DNA of 64,000 nt from Dendrolimus kikuchii (GCA_019925095.2 CM034388.1:31502934-31566933), one strand, 5' to 3'; shown: positions 10,857-22,459, numbered from the stretch's first letter. Translations and numbers: made by a program. The notes: generated from the letters alone by a model not told the origin.

Positions 10857-11320
10857 TGTCTTACGAGTTGCAGGGACTCGAATTAAAATGCCGTTGGAAT
10901 TATTATAGAGTTTATTAGAACTATACAAACACATATAACACAGGTACAAATATAACCAAACACAACAATTCCAAACACGATTCAATAACACGCGTAAAGT
11001 CCGTCACTAAATAGATTATCGAATGTACACAAGTCTTGCCTCGCGGCTGGTTATCGCTAGACTGCCTCACCCGTCCGATGGGGGATTGCTTTATACTGTA
11101 CAAATACAATATGTCTGTAGACTGAATTTCTAAGAATCACATCTGGCTAATGACTACCATAAAGATTACAATACACAGTGGGCTATTTTTCCCAATCACA
11201 AATTTTAAACACAAAGCAAACAAAGGAAGACGGTCATAAAAACGCTTCAGTGTTATTAGCTCAGCCACCGACGGGTAATAAATGTGCTTTGTTTACAAAT
11301 ATGCAGGTGACCCAAATTAA
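10857..11320 (+). mobile_element. LTR-like fragment (same family as 23017-23510)
   Basis: Shares long blocks with the 23-kb repeat: GAGTTTATTAGAACTATACA, GCGTAAAGTCCGTCACTAAA, and a GGTAATAAATGTG polyadenylation-like stretch. The start TGTCTTACGAG is close to the TGTTACGAGAG of the other copy. The 3' end is divergent. Confidence 0.55.
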
Positions 11321-11709
11321 ACATTAATTGGACGTAGTTTAGCAGAAACAACCTAACACACAAAAAGTCGTTTTTGAGTTATTGAGGTTTTAAGTTTAGA
11401 CAAAAATTGCTGGTAAATTGGTATATACAACTCATTTTTGATCACAATGTGGGTTGAGTCCTTTCTGTTAAACTACGTCCAATTATTAGTATGGCACGTG
11501 GTTAGCCTTTCAGCTACACATCATATTAACCAAAACAATACTGTAGTAGTTCCAATATATTGGCTACTATCAGATATTTTGATCTTAAATTTCTGATGAA
11601 TATAAGGTTAACATCTCATACTGCTGATATAAACGAATTTCCATCTTTTACATTACAAACACTATAAAATTTCATCAATGTTGAATTGATGAAATTTGTT
11701 ATATTTCAG

Positions 11710-11913
11710 ATGCAATATCAAAGCAAATCTCTGCCGTACCTTATCTTCGGCGTGATGGCGGCGTGCTCTGGGCTACTGATGCTGCTTACGCCAAAGACCC
11801 TGAAGACGAAGCTCCCAAGCAATCTCCACCGGGCGAAGAACATCGCAGAGGCATCTCGAACAAAGCGGAATACAACAGGCATCCACGCCAACTATTGTAA
11901 GGCCACGCTATAA
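11710..11913 (+). pseudogene. SLC22-type terminal exon (TM12 and tail) of the broken third copy
   Basis: 204 nt in frame after TATATTTCAG. Encodes QYQSKSLPYLIFG, a hydrophobic TM12, TPKTLKTKLPSNL and a basic tail to a TAA stop at 11911-11913. Gene A and gene B terminal exons have the same layout (phase 0, TM12, PETL-type motif), with P-E/D-T here changed to P-K-T. It lies 6 kb after the loop exon on the same strand, with no middle exons between, so it is probably the 3' remnant of the same broken gene. It is open, so expression as a separate terminal exon cannot be excluded. Confidence 0.6.
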
Positions 11914-12057
11914 AGCCCCTTTTGGCATCTATCAAACTGATTTTACTAATTACGTGAACTATCGATAATAATACGACAAAAGGCTAAGACAAAATCGATA
12001 TTGAAAATCATACGTTAAAATAAAATAAAATAAATTAAATTAAATAAATAAAAGTTT

Positions 12058-12370
12058 ATCCGTGCAGGAACGGAGAAAGAATACAATTTCTTGCGTCCGA
12101 GCGGCTTGTCGTAAGAGGCGACTAAACAACCCACAGCCGATGGGGCATTTGCCCGACTGGATGGCTACCATCCCTGGTCTAGAGCACGCCGCCATAACAA
12201 CTTTGAGTTGTGTTCCGGCATTAGTGACCAGGTTCCAGACTCCCTTAAGAGAGCAGCAACGCAATTGTGGCACCTTTGGTGTTGCAAATGTCCATAGGCG
12301 ATGCTAACCGCTTTCTATCCAGTGGGCCGTCTGCCTGTCTGCTAAACTCCTGCACTAACAAACAAAAAAA
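12058..12370 (+). mobile_element. SINE-like repeat, copy 8
   Basis: Full-length, ATCCGTGCAGGAACGGAG to CTCCTGCACTAACAAACAAA. The A tail is degraded, indicating age. Confidence 0.82.
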
Positions 12371-12383
12371 ATTTACCTCAATT

Positions 12384-12720
12384 GAGTTTTTTTTTTCTAC
12401 ATCTAGTTGAGATAGGCAGAGAGTATGGAAGAGGCCTGTGCGTGAGGCCCTCGTCTACCAGGGATGCGGAGCCGGGAATTCCATTTACCCGTAGCCCTAG
12501 CATAAGGCGCAGGACGGAACACCCAGGGGTGTTAGTGGGTATTCCTAACTGGGGAGTGGCAATAGCATGGCACCAGTTCTGACTGGGCATGCTAGTGCCA
12601 CCCTCGATCTGGCGAATCCTACACACGAGTCATGAATTATACCCCCAGGCTTCTGTGCCTGTCGCTACTTAGTGCTCAAACCTGTTTCTCCTGGTTAAAA
12701 AAAAGGCAGAGAGGATAACC
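12384..12720. other. Moderately GC-rich segment of unknown origin
   Basis: Stands out from AT-rich surroundings. I see no second copy in the window and no coding signal with homology I recognise. An A-run follows CTGTTTCTCCTGG, so a retroposon tail on the plus strand is possible. Confidence 0.3.
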
Positions 12721-12784
12721 TGCCAGGAATTAGGGTGCATACAAATTAGCTTATTTCGACACATTTTAATAATACTAATAATAG

Positions 12785-13165
12785 CCAATCACGCCCATGT
12801 TGCCCCTGTCTTTATGGCATTTTTTGGGGCCCATGTAGGGAGTGGCGAGTCACCGTCTGCCCATTTTTCCATACATTGCGACGGGCAGACGCCATAGTCC
12901 TCATATTCTCAGACCCCTAGTACCAATAGCAGTTCGCCACAATAGCCCGGTACTTTTTGTCCTCATTTTCCACAATAGTCCTACACTGGCCGTGGTTTGT
13001 CCTTGGGTGCATTGTTATATGGTGGAGACAGGGATAATCGCCGGTCAGTGTCACGCCACATTTACATTAGATTTGTCGAGGGGCCTCTACGTGTTGGCCT
13101 TCCCATGGCCCCACGCAAGCCCTCCAAAAGTCCGGGCCATTTCTATGGCCCGTGGTCTTGAAAGA
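12785..13165 (+). repeat. GC-rich dispersed repeat, copy (3' part)
   Basis: CACGCCCATGTTGCCCCTGT through GGGCCATTTCTATGGCCC matches 47181-47370 and 18795-19065. The 1-165 and 46927 segments are the upstream part of the same unit. Probably the 3' region of an undetermined non-LTR element. Confidence 0.65.
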
Positions 13166-13409
13166 CATAATAATATACGTGAGCTTACTTTCTGTTTTTA
13201 AACGCTGCGATAATTGGTGTCCCGGAAATCCCGCGGGATGTCAAGTCAAGCGTGGACGAAGTCGGTACATCGTAGTTTAATATATCATTATAGCCACCTG
13301 AGTGATCATTTATCACCATTCTTTCTCATCATCATATCATCCCCGTTTATACGGGAGTCGGGCCGTAGCCCATAGTGTCGTCTAATTTAAGCTTCTTCTT
13401 CTTCTTTCT

Positions 13410-13722
13410 ATCCGTGCAGGAACGGAGAAAGAATACAATTTCTTGCGGCCGGGCGGCTTGTCGTAAGAGGTGACTAAACAACCCACAGTCAGGTAGGTGG
13501 GGCATTTGCCCGACTGGATGGCTACCACCCCTGCTCTAAAGTATGTCGCCATAACAACCTTGAGTTGTGTTCCGGCATTGGTGACCAGGTTCTAGTGACC
13601 CTTAAGAGAGCAGCAGCGCATTTGTACCACTTTTGGTGTTGTAAATGTCTATAGGCGATGGTAACCGCTTTCTATAAAGTGGACCGTCTGCCTGTCTGCT
13701 GCACTCCTGCAATAAAAAAATA
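13410..13722 (+). mobile_element. SINE-like repeat, copy 9
   Basis: Full-length, TATCCGTGCAGGAACGGAG to CTCCTGCAATAAAAAAA. Confidence 0.84.
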
Positions 13723-13933
13723 CCGATGCAACCATGCGTTGCAGCAGTGTCCACGACTCACCACTTGCAGCCGGTACGGGCCATAGACGCCGATACTTGT
13801 GGCCTATCTATTCATTCACTTGCCTTACCATGTGTTAATTTTTGATATTATTTGTTTAGAGCTTATGCCAAATTTTAACCGATAGTAAAGTAAATGAACA
13901 GTCGGTAAAATATAGGAACTAGCCAAGTAGAAT

Positions 13934-14335
13934 AGGAATTGCCAGTTCTGGCTTACACATGAAAAAATGTATTCTCCATACAAAATGTATGGGGAAATGA
14001 GTTTAGCAACAGCAAAAAGCGTGTTTAATTTGGTACAAATTTTGGGGTCTAGATTATAGATGAAAAAGTGGATTCTTTATAACAAATATATTGGGGAATG
14101 AGTTTACCGGCCGCAAAAAGCGATGAAGTTATGTTGGTTTTCCGTCGTTTGAGCCGTGCGTGCATAGTGTTTAGTGGGTGTTGATAGGTCTTGGTGCTGT
14201 GGTAACTGGTCGCGGAAGTGACGTTGCGGTGGTGTGGAAATTAAACAAGCTTTCTGCGGTTGGTAAACTCATTTCCCCATACATTTTGTATGGAGATTAC
14301 ACTTTTTCAAGTGTGAGCTAGAACTGGCAATTCCT
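13934..14335. mobile_element. MITE with about 70-bp terminal inverted repeats
   Basis: AGGAATTGCCAGTTCT at the left reappears inverted as AGAACTGGCAATTCCT at the right. The arms continue through CCATACAAAATGTATGGGGA. No coding capacity in the 260-bp core. Confidence 0.8.
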
Positions 14336-14744
14336 TTAGCCATTAACCGTCAGGCGCCCTACGCGTGTCATTTATGAATCACGCGGTCTTCACACGAGAC
14401 TTCACAGCAAAGAGCGGGTTATAATTTTTGGTGGCTTCCGCACACCGATAGCTGTCGTACGCTACTTTCGCTGCTGAAAAAGTGGTGGTGGCGCGAAACA
14501 ACTACTGGTGGTGATCGATGGCCCGTTTGCGTCTAGCCTTAATTTTAATAATACTGACATGCTCTTTATTTATTGGTATATAATGTACAGTTAACAATAA
14601 ATTTTATACGACAAAAACATTACTTTTAGAAAAAACTGTAACAAAGTGTAACAGGGATGCCAATTTAGTATACACTGAACTTTAAAAACACAGTATTGAT
14701 TTTCAGCTGCACTACTACTACCACTAGTACTACTACCATTGCTA

Positions 14745-15735
14745 CCTGTTGCTTCTACTGCTGTTATTGCCGTTACTCCTGCCACCGCCGCTACTGCCGC
14801 CACTGCCGCTAGATACGCTAGAGCCGCCACCGCCGCTACTGCTGCCACCGCCGCTACTGCTGCCACCGCCGCTACTGCCGCCACCGCCGCTACAGCTGCC
14901 ACCGCCGCTACTGCTGCCACCGCCGCTACTGCCGCAACCGCCGCTACAGCCGCACCCGCCGCTACAGCCGCCACCGCTGCTAGACCGGCTAGAGCAGCCA
15001 CCGCCGCTACTGCTGCCACCGCTGCTACTGCCGCCACCGCCGCTACTGCTGCCACCGCTGCTACAGCCGCCACCGCCGCCACAGCTGCAACCGCCGCTAC
15101 AGCCGCAACCGCCGCTACAGCCGCAACCGCCGCTACAGCCGCCACCGCCGCTAGACCCGCTAGAGCCGCCACTGCCGCCACTGCTGCCACCGCCGCTACT
15201 GCTGCTACTGCCGCCACCGCTGCCACCGCCGCTACAGCCGCCACCGCTGCTACTGCTGCGACTGCCGCTACTGCCGCCACTGCCGCTACTGCTGCTAGAC
15301 CCGCTAGAGCCGACACCGCCGCTACTGCTGCTACCGCCGCTACCGCTGCCACCGCTGCCACCGCCGCTACAGCCGCCACCGCAGCTACTGCTGCTACTGC
15401 CGCTACTGCCGCCACTGCTGCCACTGCCGCCACCGCCGCTACCGCCGCCACTGCCGCCACCGCCGCTACTGCCGCTACCGCCGCTACTGCCGCCACCGCT
15501 GCTACTGCTGCCACGGCCGCTACCGCTGCCACCGCTGCTACAGCCGCCACCGCTGCTACTGCTGCCACGGCCGCTACCGCTGCCACCGCTGCTACAGCCG
15601 CCACCGCTGCCACCGCCGCTACAGCCGCTACCGCCGCTACTGCTGCTACTGCCGCTACTGCTGCCATTGCCGCTAGAGCTGCAATCGCCGTCACCCCCGC
15701 TACTCCCGCCACCGCCGCTACTGCTGCCACTATAA
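14745..15735. repeat. 1-kb RCY trinucleotide array with 9-bp periodicity
   Basis: About 990 bp made almost entirely of RCY triplets in the order ACY GCY GCY on the plus strand. Most differences between units fall at every third base (C, T or A). Plus frame reads Thr-Ala-Ala repeats, minus frame Ala-Ala-Val repeats, and a third frame Pro/Leu; all are stop-free for about 330 codons. Three short GCTAGACCCGCTAGAGCC-like interruptions add Arg and Pro. Neither long frame opens with ATG, and no splice or signal-peptide context is evident, so a decayed microsatellite is the simplest reading. Confidence 0.8.
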
Positions 15736-15739
15736 TATC

Positions 15740-16470
15740 TCGATCGGTGAAATGTTTTATATTTCGAGCGAGATTTTGTGACTCTTCATATGTTTATTAG
15801 GGTGCGGTTTATAAATATTGACAATGGATTATTTTATTATCCTTATATCTCAATTCAAAGAAATACAAAAAGCCTGGTTTCCATTTGAAATACATACAAG
15901 TACCTAGTTTATTAACGGGTCATTAATTCAGGTAATTTTTGGGTCATTTTCATTTTCATGATGAGCGAGCATATCCTAATTGAAACCACGCAATTGTGTA
16001 AATGAAACCTCTGAATGTTAAAATTTAGAAATAGTTTACAGTAGCCAATGTAAGGCAGAACAATTCTCAGTTGTAAATATAGACTTGAATCAATAGAAAT
16101 TGACGAGTAACTTTCAATGCATTCTAACTGATGAGGAGTAAGAATTTTCACTTAAATCTATTTATGGATCACAAGTTTAGAACATAACCACTGAAAGAAC
16201 GTTATTTTAATTATGTTTTAATATTGTGTTGGATGATTTAACTGTATGTATAATTTGTAAATGTTTTGTAGCATATATCTGCTGGTTTTATTGAGCTTTC
16301 AAGTTATTAAAATAAAAAAGTTTACTAATCGACTCTTAATGCAATTTCATTTTGTTATCCTGACGGTGCAGCTTGGTATGTGTGTCCTTTGAGCGGTTTA
16401 TGTCCCTCTTTAGCGTGGACAGGGAATATAAGATAACTTATATCGTAAACCTTTAATCACACACTATTAT
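15740..16470. other. AT-rich stretch after the RCY array
   Basis: No feature recognised. Confidence 0.45.
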
Positions 16471-16471
16471 A

Positions 16472-16900
16472 TATGTCGGGTTCACGCCGGGAGCGAACGA
16501 ATGACGCTCTGAGAATAATACAATAATAATCTGAAATATTATAATCAAAGTTTATTACACTAGAATTATCGCAATTACGATATTAAATATTGCACAATAA
16601 TACACAGATATATTAGGACAACTCCAAGAGTTGCATCCACGCTTGTCAGGCGTCGAGCAGCAATTTGCTCTCCAAGAATACTGCGATAATCAAGCAGTAA
16701 TTATCGACCACAATATATTATGTGCTCCTCGTCCAAGACTATCAATGCAGACTGTCGATCGTAGACTTGGTTGTAGACTCGTAGACTGTCGCGTATTTAA
16801 CAGGTCCTCGCAGCGCGCCGCAGTGACACCATCCGGTAATGCTGTGGTGCTACTTCAGTTTCACTTCCTTCATAAAACCAACTTCCGCCATGCGTATTAA
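16472..16900. mobile_element. Possible LTR fragment
   Basis: Begins TGTCGGGTTCACGCCGGGAG and has a layout like the LTR-type repeats at 10.9 and 23.0 kb (AAGTTTATTACACTAGAATT resembling their GAGTTTATTAGAACTATAC). No matching end found. Confidence 0.3.
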
Positions 16901-17091
16901 CTTCCAACATCCAGTTACTCCATTTCCTATATCCGTTAGCTTACTAATAAATGTTTCTACGTGGACAACCGGTTATATGACTTCCGATTACTACATGAAA
17001 GAATACTCTATTCGGTTATTGACTACTTCCGTCATATGGTTACTTTATAATAACAAATACGATTCCTACATATATTATACATACATACATA

Positions 17092-17330
17092 CATAACTTC
17101 ACGCCAGTTCCTTTGCGGGGTAGGCACGAACAACAGAGCGCCATTTAGGCTTATTCTTACACACCTCACTTGCTTCTTTGACATTCATAGCTCTTGTCAT
17201 GCACGCTCGTTTGTTCTTAAGGCTCCTGACATCACCTTCTGCTAGTACACGATCAATTTGATCATGGAAGGTGTGTCGTGGCCTTCCACGACTTCTGCAT
17301 TCATCCACTTTTGCATTGTATATCTGTATA
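17092..17330 (-). mobile_element. RTE LINE 3' fragment, copy 2
   Basis: Starts with the CATACATACATACATAACTTC tail on the plus strand and reads the RGRPRHTFHDQ to AKELA C-terminus on the minus strand, truncated near AAAGTGGATGAATGCAG. Confidence 0.85.
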
Positions 17331-17665
17331 TCATACATGTTATTTACAATAGTCAATGTTACATCAGCAGGATTATTCTGTGTAGATTTAGACATGCTGC
17401 GAGGACCGAGTTTCAACACGAGCACGAATCTCATGTATCTGCGTTGAATGCATGTGTCGAACTGTCGTTCGGGTTTTGACTGTTGGAGTTTTGGCGCCAA
17501 TAGAATACGGCGGTAACAGCGCGCGCGCTGTCATCTAACGGCGCGCAATTTTGAATGCTACTACCGACTTCTGTTGTCCTTCTTACACTCCATCCAGATG
17601 TTCTCTGAAAGAAATGAGAACGCCGATTGTACTTGTATATTCGTGTTATTTATTTTATGTACATT

Positions 17666-17940
17666 TTTTTTTATTGAAGACTGGCAGACGGCCCACTCCA
17701 TTGAAAGCGGCTACCATCGCCTATGGACATTTGCAACACCGAAGGTGCTACAAATGCGCTGCTGCTCTCTTAAGGGTCACTGGAACCTGGTCACTAATGC
17801 CGGAACACAACTCAAGGTTGTTATGGCGACATCCAGGCGGGTAAATGCCCTACCACCTGGCTGTGGGTTGTTTTGTCGCCTCTTACGACAGGCCGCCCCA
17901 ACGCAGGAAATTGTATTCTTTCTCCGTTCCTGCACGGATA
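17666..17940 (-). mobile_element. SINE-like repeat, copy 10 (left arm of inverted pair)
   Basis: Reverse copy with a 30-bp internal loss near ATGGCGACATCCAGGCGGG. It faces copy 11 head to head with about 38 bp of ATTCT-type repeat between. Confidence 0.85.
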
Positions 17941-17978
17941 AATCAATCAATCAAGTATATTCTATTCTGTTCTATTCT

Positions 17979-18299
17979 ATCCGTGCAGGAACGGAGAAAG
18001 AATACAATTTCCTGCGGCCGGGCGGCCTGTCGTAAGAGGCGACCAAACAACCCACAGCCAGGTGGTAGGGCATTTGCCCGACTGGATAGCTACCACCCCT
18101 GGTCTAGAGTATGTCGCCATAACAAACTTGAGTTGTGTTCCGGCATTAGTGACCAGGTTCCAGTCTCCCTTAAGAGAGCAGCAGCACATTTGTAGCAACT
18201 TTAGTGTTGCAAATGTCCATAGGCGATAGTAACCGCTTTTCATCAAGTGGGCCGTCTGCCTGTCTGCTGGACTCATGCAATAAAAAAATAAAAATAAAA
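17979..18299 (+). mobile_element. SINE-like repeat, copy 11 (right arm of inverted pair)
   Basis: Full-length forward copy ending in ATGCAATAAAAAAATAAAAA. Confidence 0.87.
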
Positions 18300-18794
18300 A
18301 ATCTATTCAATTCTATTCTATTCAATTCTATCAGCATTCGGGGATAATAGTCAAACATAAACCGTCAGTTATATCTGACGTAAAGCGATTACCTTTCCAG
18401 CCTTTTGTACAATAGTCTGTACAACGTTTTAATTTTCCAAACATGTAAGGAATTTATGAAGATATGTTGCAGTAGAAACTTTTCGTATTTGGAGGTCTTC
18501 AGGTGGAAATGAAATACTAATAATATGTTTGAATTGCAACTTAGAAATGCATGTTTATTGGGTAAAAATACCGATTAATATTTTATATTGCATCACACAT
18601 TTAGCTGCTAAACAAAATATAACATTTGATAATAATAAGCGCATTGGAACGATTACACGTGTCGCGGTGAGGTGAGGCGAGGTATGCGCGGAGGGAAACA
18701 CGGGGGCCCCGACTAGAAGCGGCGCGCTTGCCAATCATTTGCGAACGGCCGCCGTGGTGATCGGACGTCTGCGGCTACAAGTACGTCTTGTCTT

Positions 18795-19065
18795 TATTAT
18801 ACATAGTCCCCATATTCCCAGACCACTAGCAGTTCACCCCATTAGCCTGGTACTTTTTATTCTCATTCCCCACAATAGTCCTACACTGGCCGGGGCTTGT
18901 CCTTGGGTGCATTAGTATATGGTGTAGACAGAGATAATCGCCGGTCAGTGTCACGCCACATTTACAATAAATTTGTCAAAGGGCCTCTACATGTTGGCCT
19001 TCCCATGCCCCAACGCAAGCCCTCCAAATGTCCGGGCCATTTTCATGGCCCATGGTCTCGAAAGA
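18795..19065 (+). repeat. GC-rich dispersed repeat, copy
   Basis: Matches 12890-13160 (GGTACTTTTTATTCTCATTC, ACACTGGCCGGGGCTTGTCC, GGGCCTCTACATGTTGGCC). Confidence 0.65.
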
Positions 19066-19224
19066 CATACAAATATAATATTCTTCTTTCTTCTTACTGC
19101 GTCTTTGTCATACTGAGCATGCACTGTTTGCTACAACTCCATTAAATTCTTCGAAAAGTAATTCTGTAATATACTTCTGTACAAAACTTATAAAAAAAGA
19201 ACTTGAGATATGAATAGAATAAGA

Positions 19225-19420
19225 AATATAAACAAAAACAATTTTTAGCTAAACGTGTTGCCGAGGAGTTTGTTGCCGCTTCTCTTAACAGCAATAACAC
19301 GTTGCGAAGCGGTGAATATAGACTAGGAAGTAAAATCAAATTTTAACTTATATGTATGACCTTCAAAAAGTGTTCTGTAGAATGTATTTCGAGTAAAAAC
19401 TTTTGAATTTGAATCTGAAT
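19225..19420 (+). repeat. LINE 3' tail repeat, copy 1
   Basis: GCTAAACGTGTTGCCGAGGA, AACACGTTGCGAAGCGGTG and terminal AAAAACTTTTGAATTTGAA are shared with 22460-22645 and, inverted, with about 2925-3010. Confidence 0.6.
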
Positions 19421-19883
19421 TCAAGATAATGTTTCCATAATGATCTAATCTCCAGACAGATAAAGCTCTTTGCGTGTACTTATAATGTATTTCATCTAAT
19501 GGAATAGATAGCGATACTTGCTGCATAAGTACATAGTTTTGACAAACGATTAGATAATTAATTTTATATTGTATACTAAATGTATAGCGCAGTTTTACCT
19601 TAGATTTTAATGACACATTTATTTTAAATAAATAATAGTGAAAAAAAAACGCTTTTATAGAAAATCCAACTAAAAAATAGAAAACAAATTTTAATAAATT
19701 TGAATTAAAAATAGTGTAAGAAAAAGTTATTTTATTGTAAAAAAAAAGTGTGGGGTGCATGGTATCAATAGTTATAAATATTTTGTGAACAGTTATTCAT
19801 TCATTCATTCATTCATTGCATATAATTATTCAATAAAGATATGAGTAGAAGGGTTATTTTGATAATATCCTGAAAAGCACCCC

Positions 19884-21050
19884 ATGCTTTTTTTTACAAT
19901 AAGGGCCACAATTCTGACCAGGATTCACCCGAGTGCAGTGCACGATAGGGCGTCCCCCGCAGGCGACGCTCACCGATGCGCCCCCGTCGGTGTGGATTCT
20001 CGCGCATGCGGCGAAGGGGGCCGCCACCCTTCACGCAGCGCCAAACCTGGCGGGTCGAGAGGAGCAGAGTGCCGTATAGGCACGTGGAATGTGAGAGGTG
20101 GAATGAAAGATAAGATGGACGAAATGATTGATATAATGAATGAGAGAAGCCTGGATGCCTTATGTCTGACAGAGACAAAGCGGAAGGGGTGCGACGTCGA
20201 TGACCTCCCCGGTGGCATGCTTGCTCTGTGGTCCGGCGTGGACCTGGACGAGCGTGCAAGTGGGGGGGTAGGCGTCTTACTCTCATCCCGCTTTGTGTCT
20301 GGAGTAAAAGCTTATTGTCTGGTGAACCCGAGACTTCTCTGGGTCCGCCTAAAACTGGGGATCACGCGAGTTTTTCTGGTCGCAGCTTATGCTCCCGTAA
20401 GCTCAGCGGATCCCCAAGAACTCGAGAAGTTTTGGGAGTCTGTGAGAGAAATTCTGGATCTGGCTGAAGGGAACGAAAGACTAATTATGTGTGGTGATCT
20501 TAATGGCTGGGTGGGGACCAAACGAGACGGCCTTGAGGCTGTCCTTGGACCCTATGGTGACAAGAGAGTGAACGATGCTGGTAGGCCAATCATAGACGTA
20601 TGCATGGAAAGAAACTTGCTTGTGTCGAACACACTATTCCATCATAAGGATATTCACACGTATACATGGAGAATGAATGATCAGAAAAGTATGATTGATC
20701 TGATTTTAATTGATAGTCGCCTCCGAAACACAATAATGGATACAAGAGCCTACAGAGGCCCCACTCTTGAAACGGACCACTACCTGGTGATAAGCCGGTT
20801 TGTGGGCCTTTTCAAGAAGTGGAGACACTGGCGAGTGCGTACCAATTTCGGGGAGCTTGAAAGAATAAAGTGTGAAAAATTGGAAGATGTTAGTGTAAGG
20901 AGTATGTATGCGCGCCTAGTCGAAGAAAGGCTTGCAAAAGCGGACTTCTCCGACTTAGATGTGGATAATGACTGGGATAGTATGAAGGAAAGTATAGTGG
21001 AAACAAGGGGTCACGTATGGAGTGCGCCAGCTACAGGGCCATCAGTTTGA
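19884..21050 (+). pseudogene. RTE LINE endonuclease (APE) region
   Basis: 388-aa frame. Endonuclease landmarks: GTWNVRG (about residue 68 on), LCLTETK, GGVGVLLS, MCGDLNGWVG, TYTWRMNDQKSMIDLILI and ETDHYLV, the order of an apurinic/apyrimidinic endonuclease fold with its Glu, Asp-Asn and Asp-His catalytic residues. This nuclease nicks the target for target-primed reverse transcription. The frame runs past the deletion junction into out-of-frame reverse transcriptase sequence (last about 10 residues), so it is truncated. Upstream sequence from 19902 is GC-rich and probably the element's 5' region. Confidence 0.85.
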
Positions 21051-22388
21051 TCAGCACAGCATCTAAAGTGTATGCGAAGATTATTGAAAAGAGAATGAGA
21101 GTTGTATCCGATGGATTACTGTGGGATGCACAAGGTGGTTTCAGAAATGGAAGGGGATGTATGGATCAAGTTTTCTCTCTCCGCAATATCGTAGAGAAGC
21201 AGCTGGCTATGGGCCGGAAGGTTTTCTGCGGTTTTGTGGATCTAGAGAAAGCATTTGACAGGGTTGTGCGGAAGGACCTCTGGGACATATTGCCCGGATA
21301 TGGGATTAATGGCCAATTGATGCGTGCTGTGCAGTCCACTTACGAGGGCTGTATGGCATGCGTGCGAGTGGAAGGCAGCCTGTCGCCCTGGTTTGACGTC
21401 AATATTGGCGTCCGCCAGGGCTGCGTGCTGTCGGCTTTGCTGTTCATCCTATATCTGGACGATTGTCTCCAGAGAATAAGATTGATGGATGTTGGGGTGC
21501 GGATGAGTGATCTAGTTGTAAGCACCTTGCTTTATGCGGATGATGCCGTGCTTTTAGCCGAATCGCCATCAGAACTGCAAACACTAGTCACAATGATGAA
21601 AGATGACTGTCAGGCGAGAGGCTTACATTTGAATGCGAAGAAAACAAAGGTTATGGTGTTTGAAAGAGAAGAAACCAGAACGAATGCAAGGATAATGGTC
21701 GATGATGTTATGCTGGAGCAAGTGAATGAGTTTGTATATTTTGGATGTGCTTTTAGCAGGGATGGAAGGTACACCGCTGATATAGAAAGAAGAGTGAATT
21801 TGGGGAATAGTTTAAATGGAGCGTTAGGTAAACTTCTAGGCGCTAAGAACCTCAGCCAGAAGGCCCAGCTCGCCGTACACAACGCGGTGCTGGTACCTAC
21901 GCTCACGTATGGAAGCGAGAGTTGGGTATGGAAGAAAGAGCATGAAAGTAGAGTAAACGCGGTCGAGATGCGAGCACTGCGCAAAATCTGCGGAGTGACG
22001 CTCGCGGACCGCGTTCGTAATACCGAAGTAAGAAAGAGAGTTGGTCTGAAAGAGAGTGTCGGGGTGAAGGTAAGGAAAGGAATGCTCCGGTGGTTCGGGC
22101 ATGTGGAAAGAATGCATGATGAAAGAATGACTAAACAGATATACAATGCAAAAGTGGATGGATGCAGAAGTCGTGGAAGGCCACGACACACCTTCCATGA
22201 TCAAATTGATCGTGTACTAGCAGAAGGTGATGTCAGGAGCCTTAAGAACAGACGAGCTTGCATGACAAGAGTTATGAATGTCAAAGAGGCAAGTGAGGTG
22301 TGTAAGAATAAGCCTAAATGGCACTCTGTTGTTCGTGCCTACCCCGCGAGGGAACTGGCGTGAAGTTATGTATGTATGTATGTATGCA
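19902..22388 (+). mobile_element. RTE-clade LINE, longest copy, with internal deletion
   Basis: Contains an N-terminal APE-type endonuclease, reverse transcriptase and C-terminal region, ending in TATG repeats. The endonuclease and reverse transcriptase parts lie in different frames and join near 21017-21035, where the linker and the first part of the reverse transcriptase are missing. The 3' end is the source sequence of about 19 truncated copies in this window. Confidence 0.9.
21017..22363 (+). pseudogene. RTE LINE reverse transcriptase and C-terminal region
   Basis: 448-aa frame. Starts abruptly inside the fingers at CASYRAISLISTASKVYAKI. Then GGFRNGRGCMDQVF, FVDLEKAFDRV (first catalytic Asp), GVRQGCVLSALLF, the LLYADDAVLLAES box (catalytic YADD), LNAKKTKVM, FVYFGCAF, TLTYGSESWVWKKEHE and the C-terminal LRWFGHVERMHDERM and RGRPRHTFHDQID. 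The polymerase core is intact in sequence, but the N-terminal palm and fingers are missing because of the deletion, so it is not an autonomous polyprotein. Confidence 0.9.
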
Positions 22389-22459
22389 TTACTATTATAC
22401 GTATGAAGCTAATAAAAAGCGTATTAAAAATCGCCAGAGCTAGGTAAATACAAATAAAT

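Noticed and set aside
14739..15800. Long plus-strand Thr-Ala-Ala and Pro/Leu frames and the minus-strand Ala-Ala-Val frame as protein-coding genes
   Set aside because: Several frames are open at once because the array is built of RCY triplets. The long frames do not begin with ATG and there is no gene context. Kept only as a repeat and a hypothesis.
19323..19760. 145-aa minus-strand ORF
   Set aside because: Low-complexity AT-rich translation that overlaps a LINE tail repeat; no recognisable domain.
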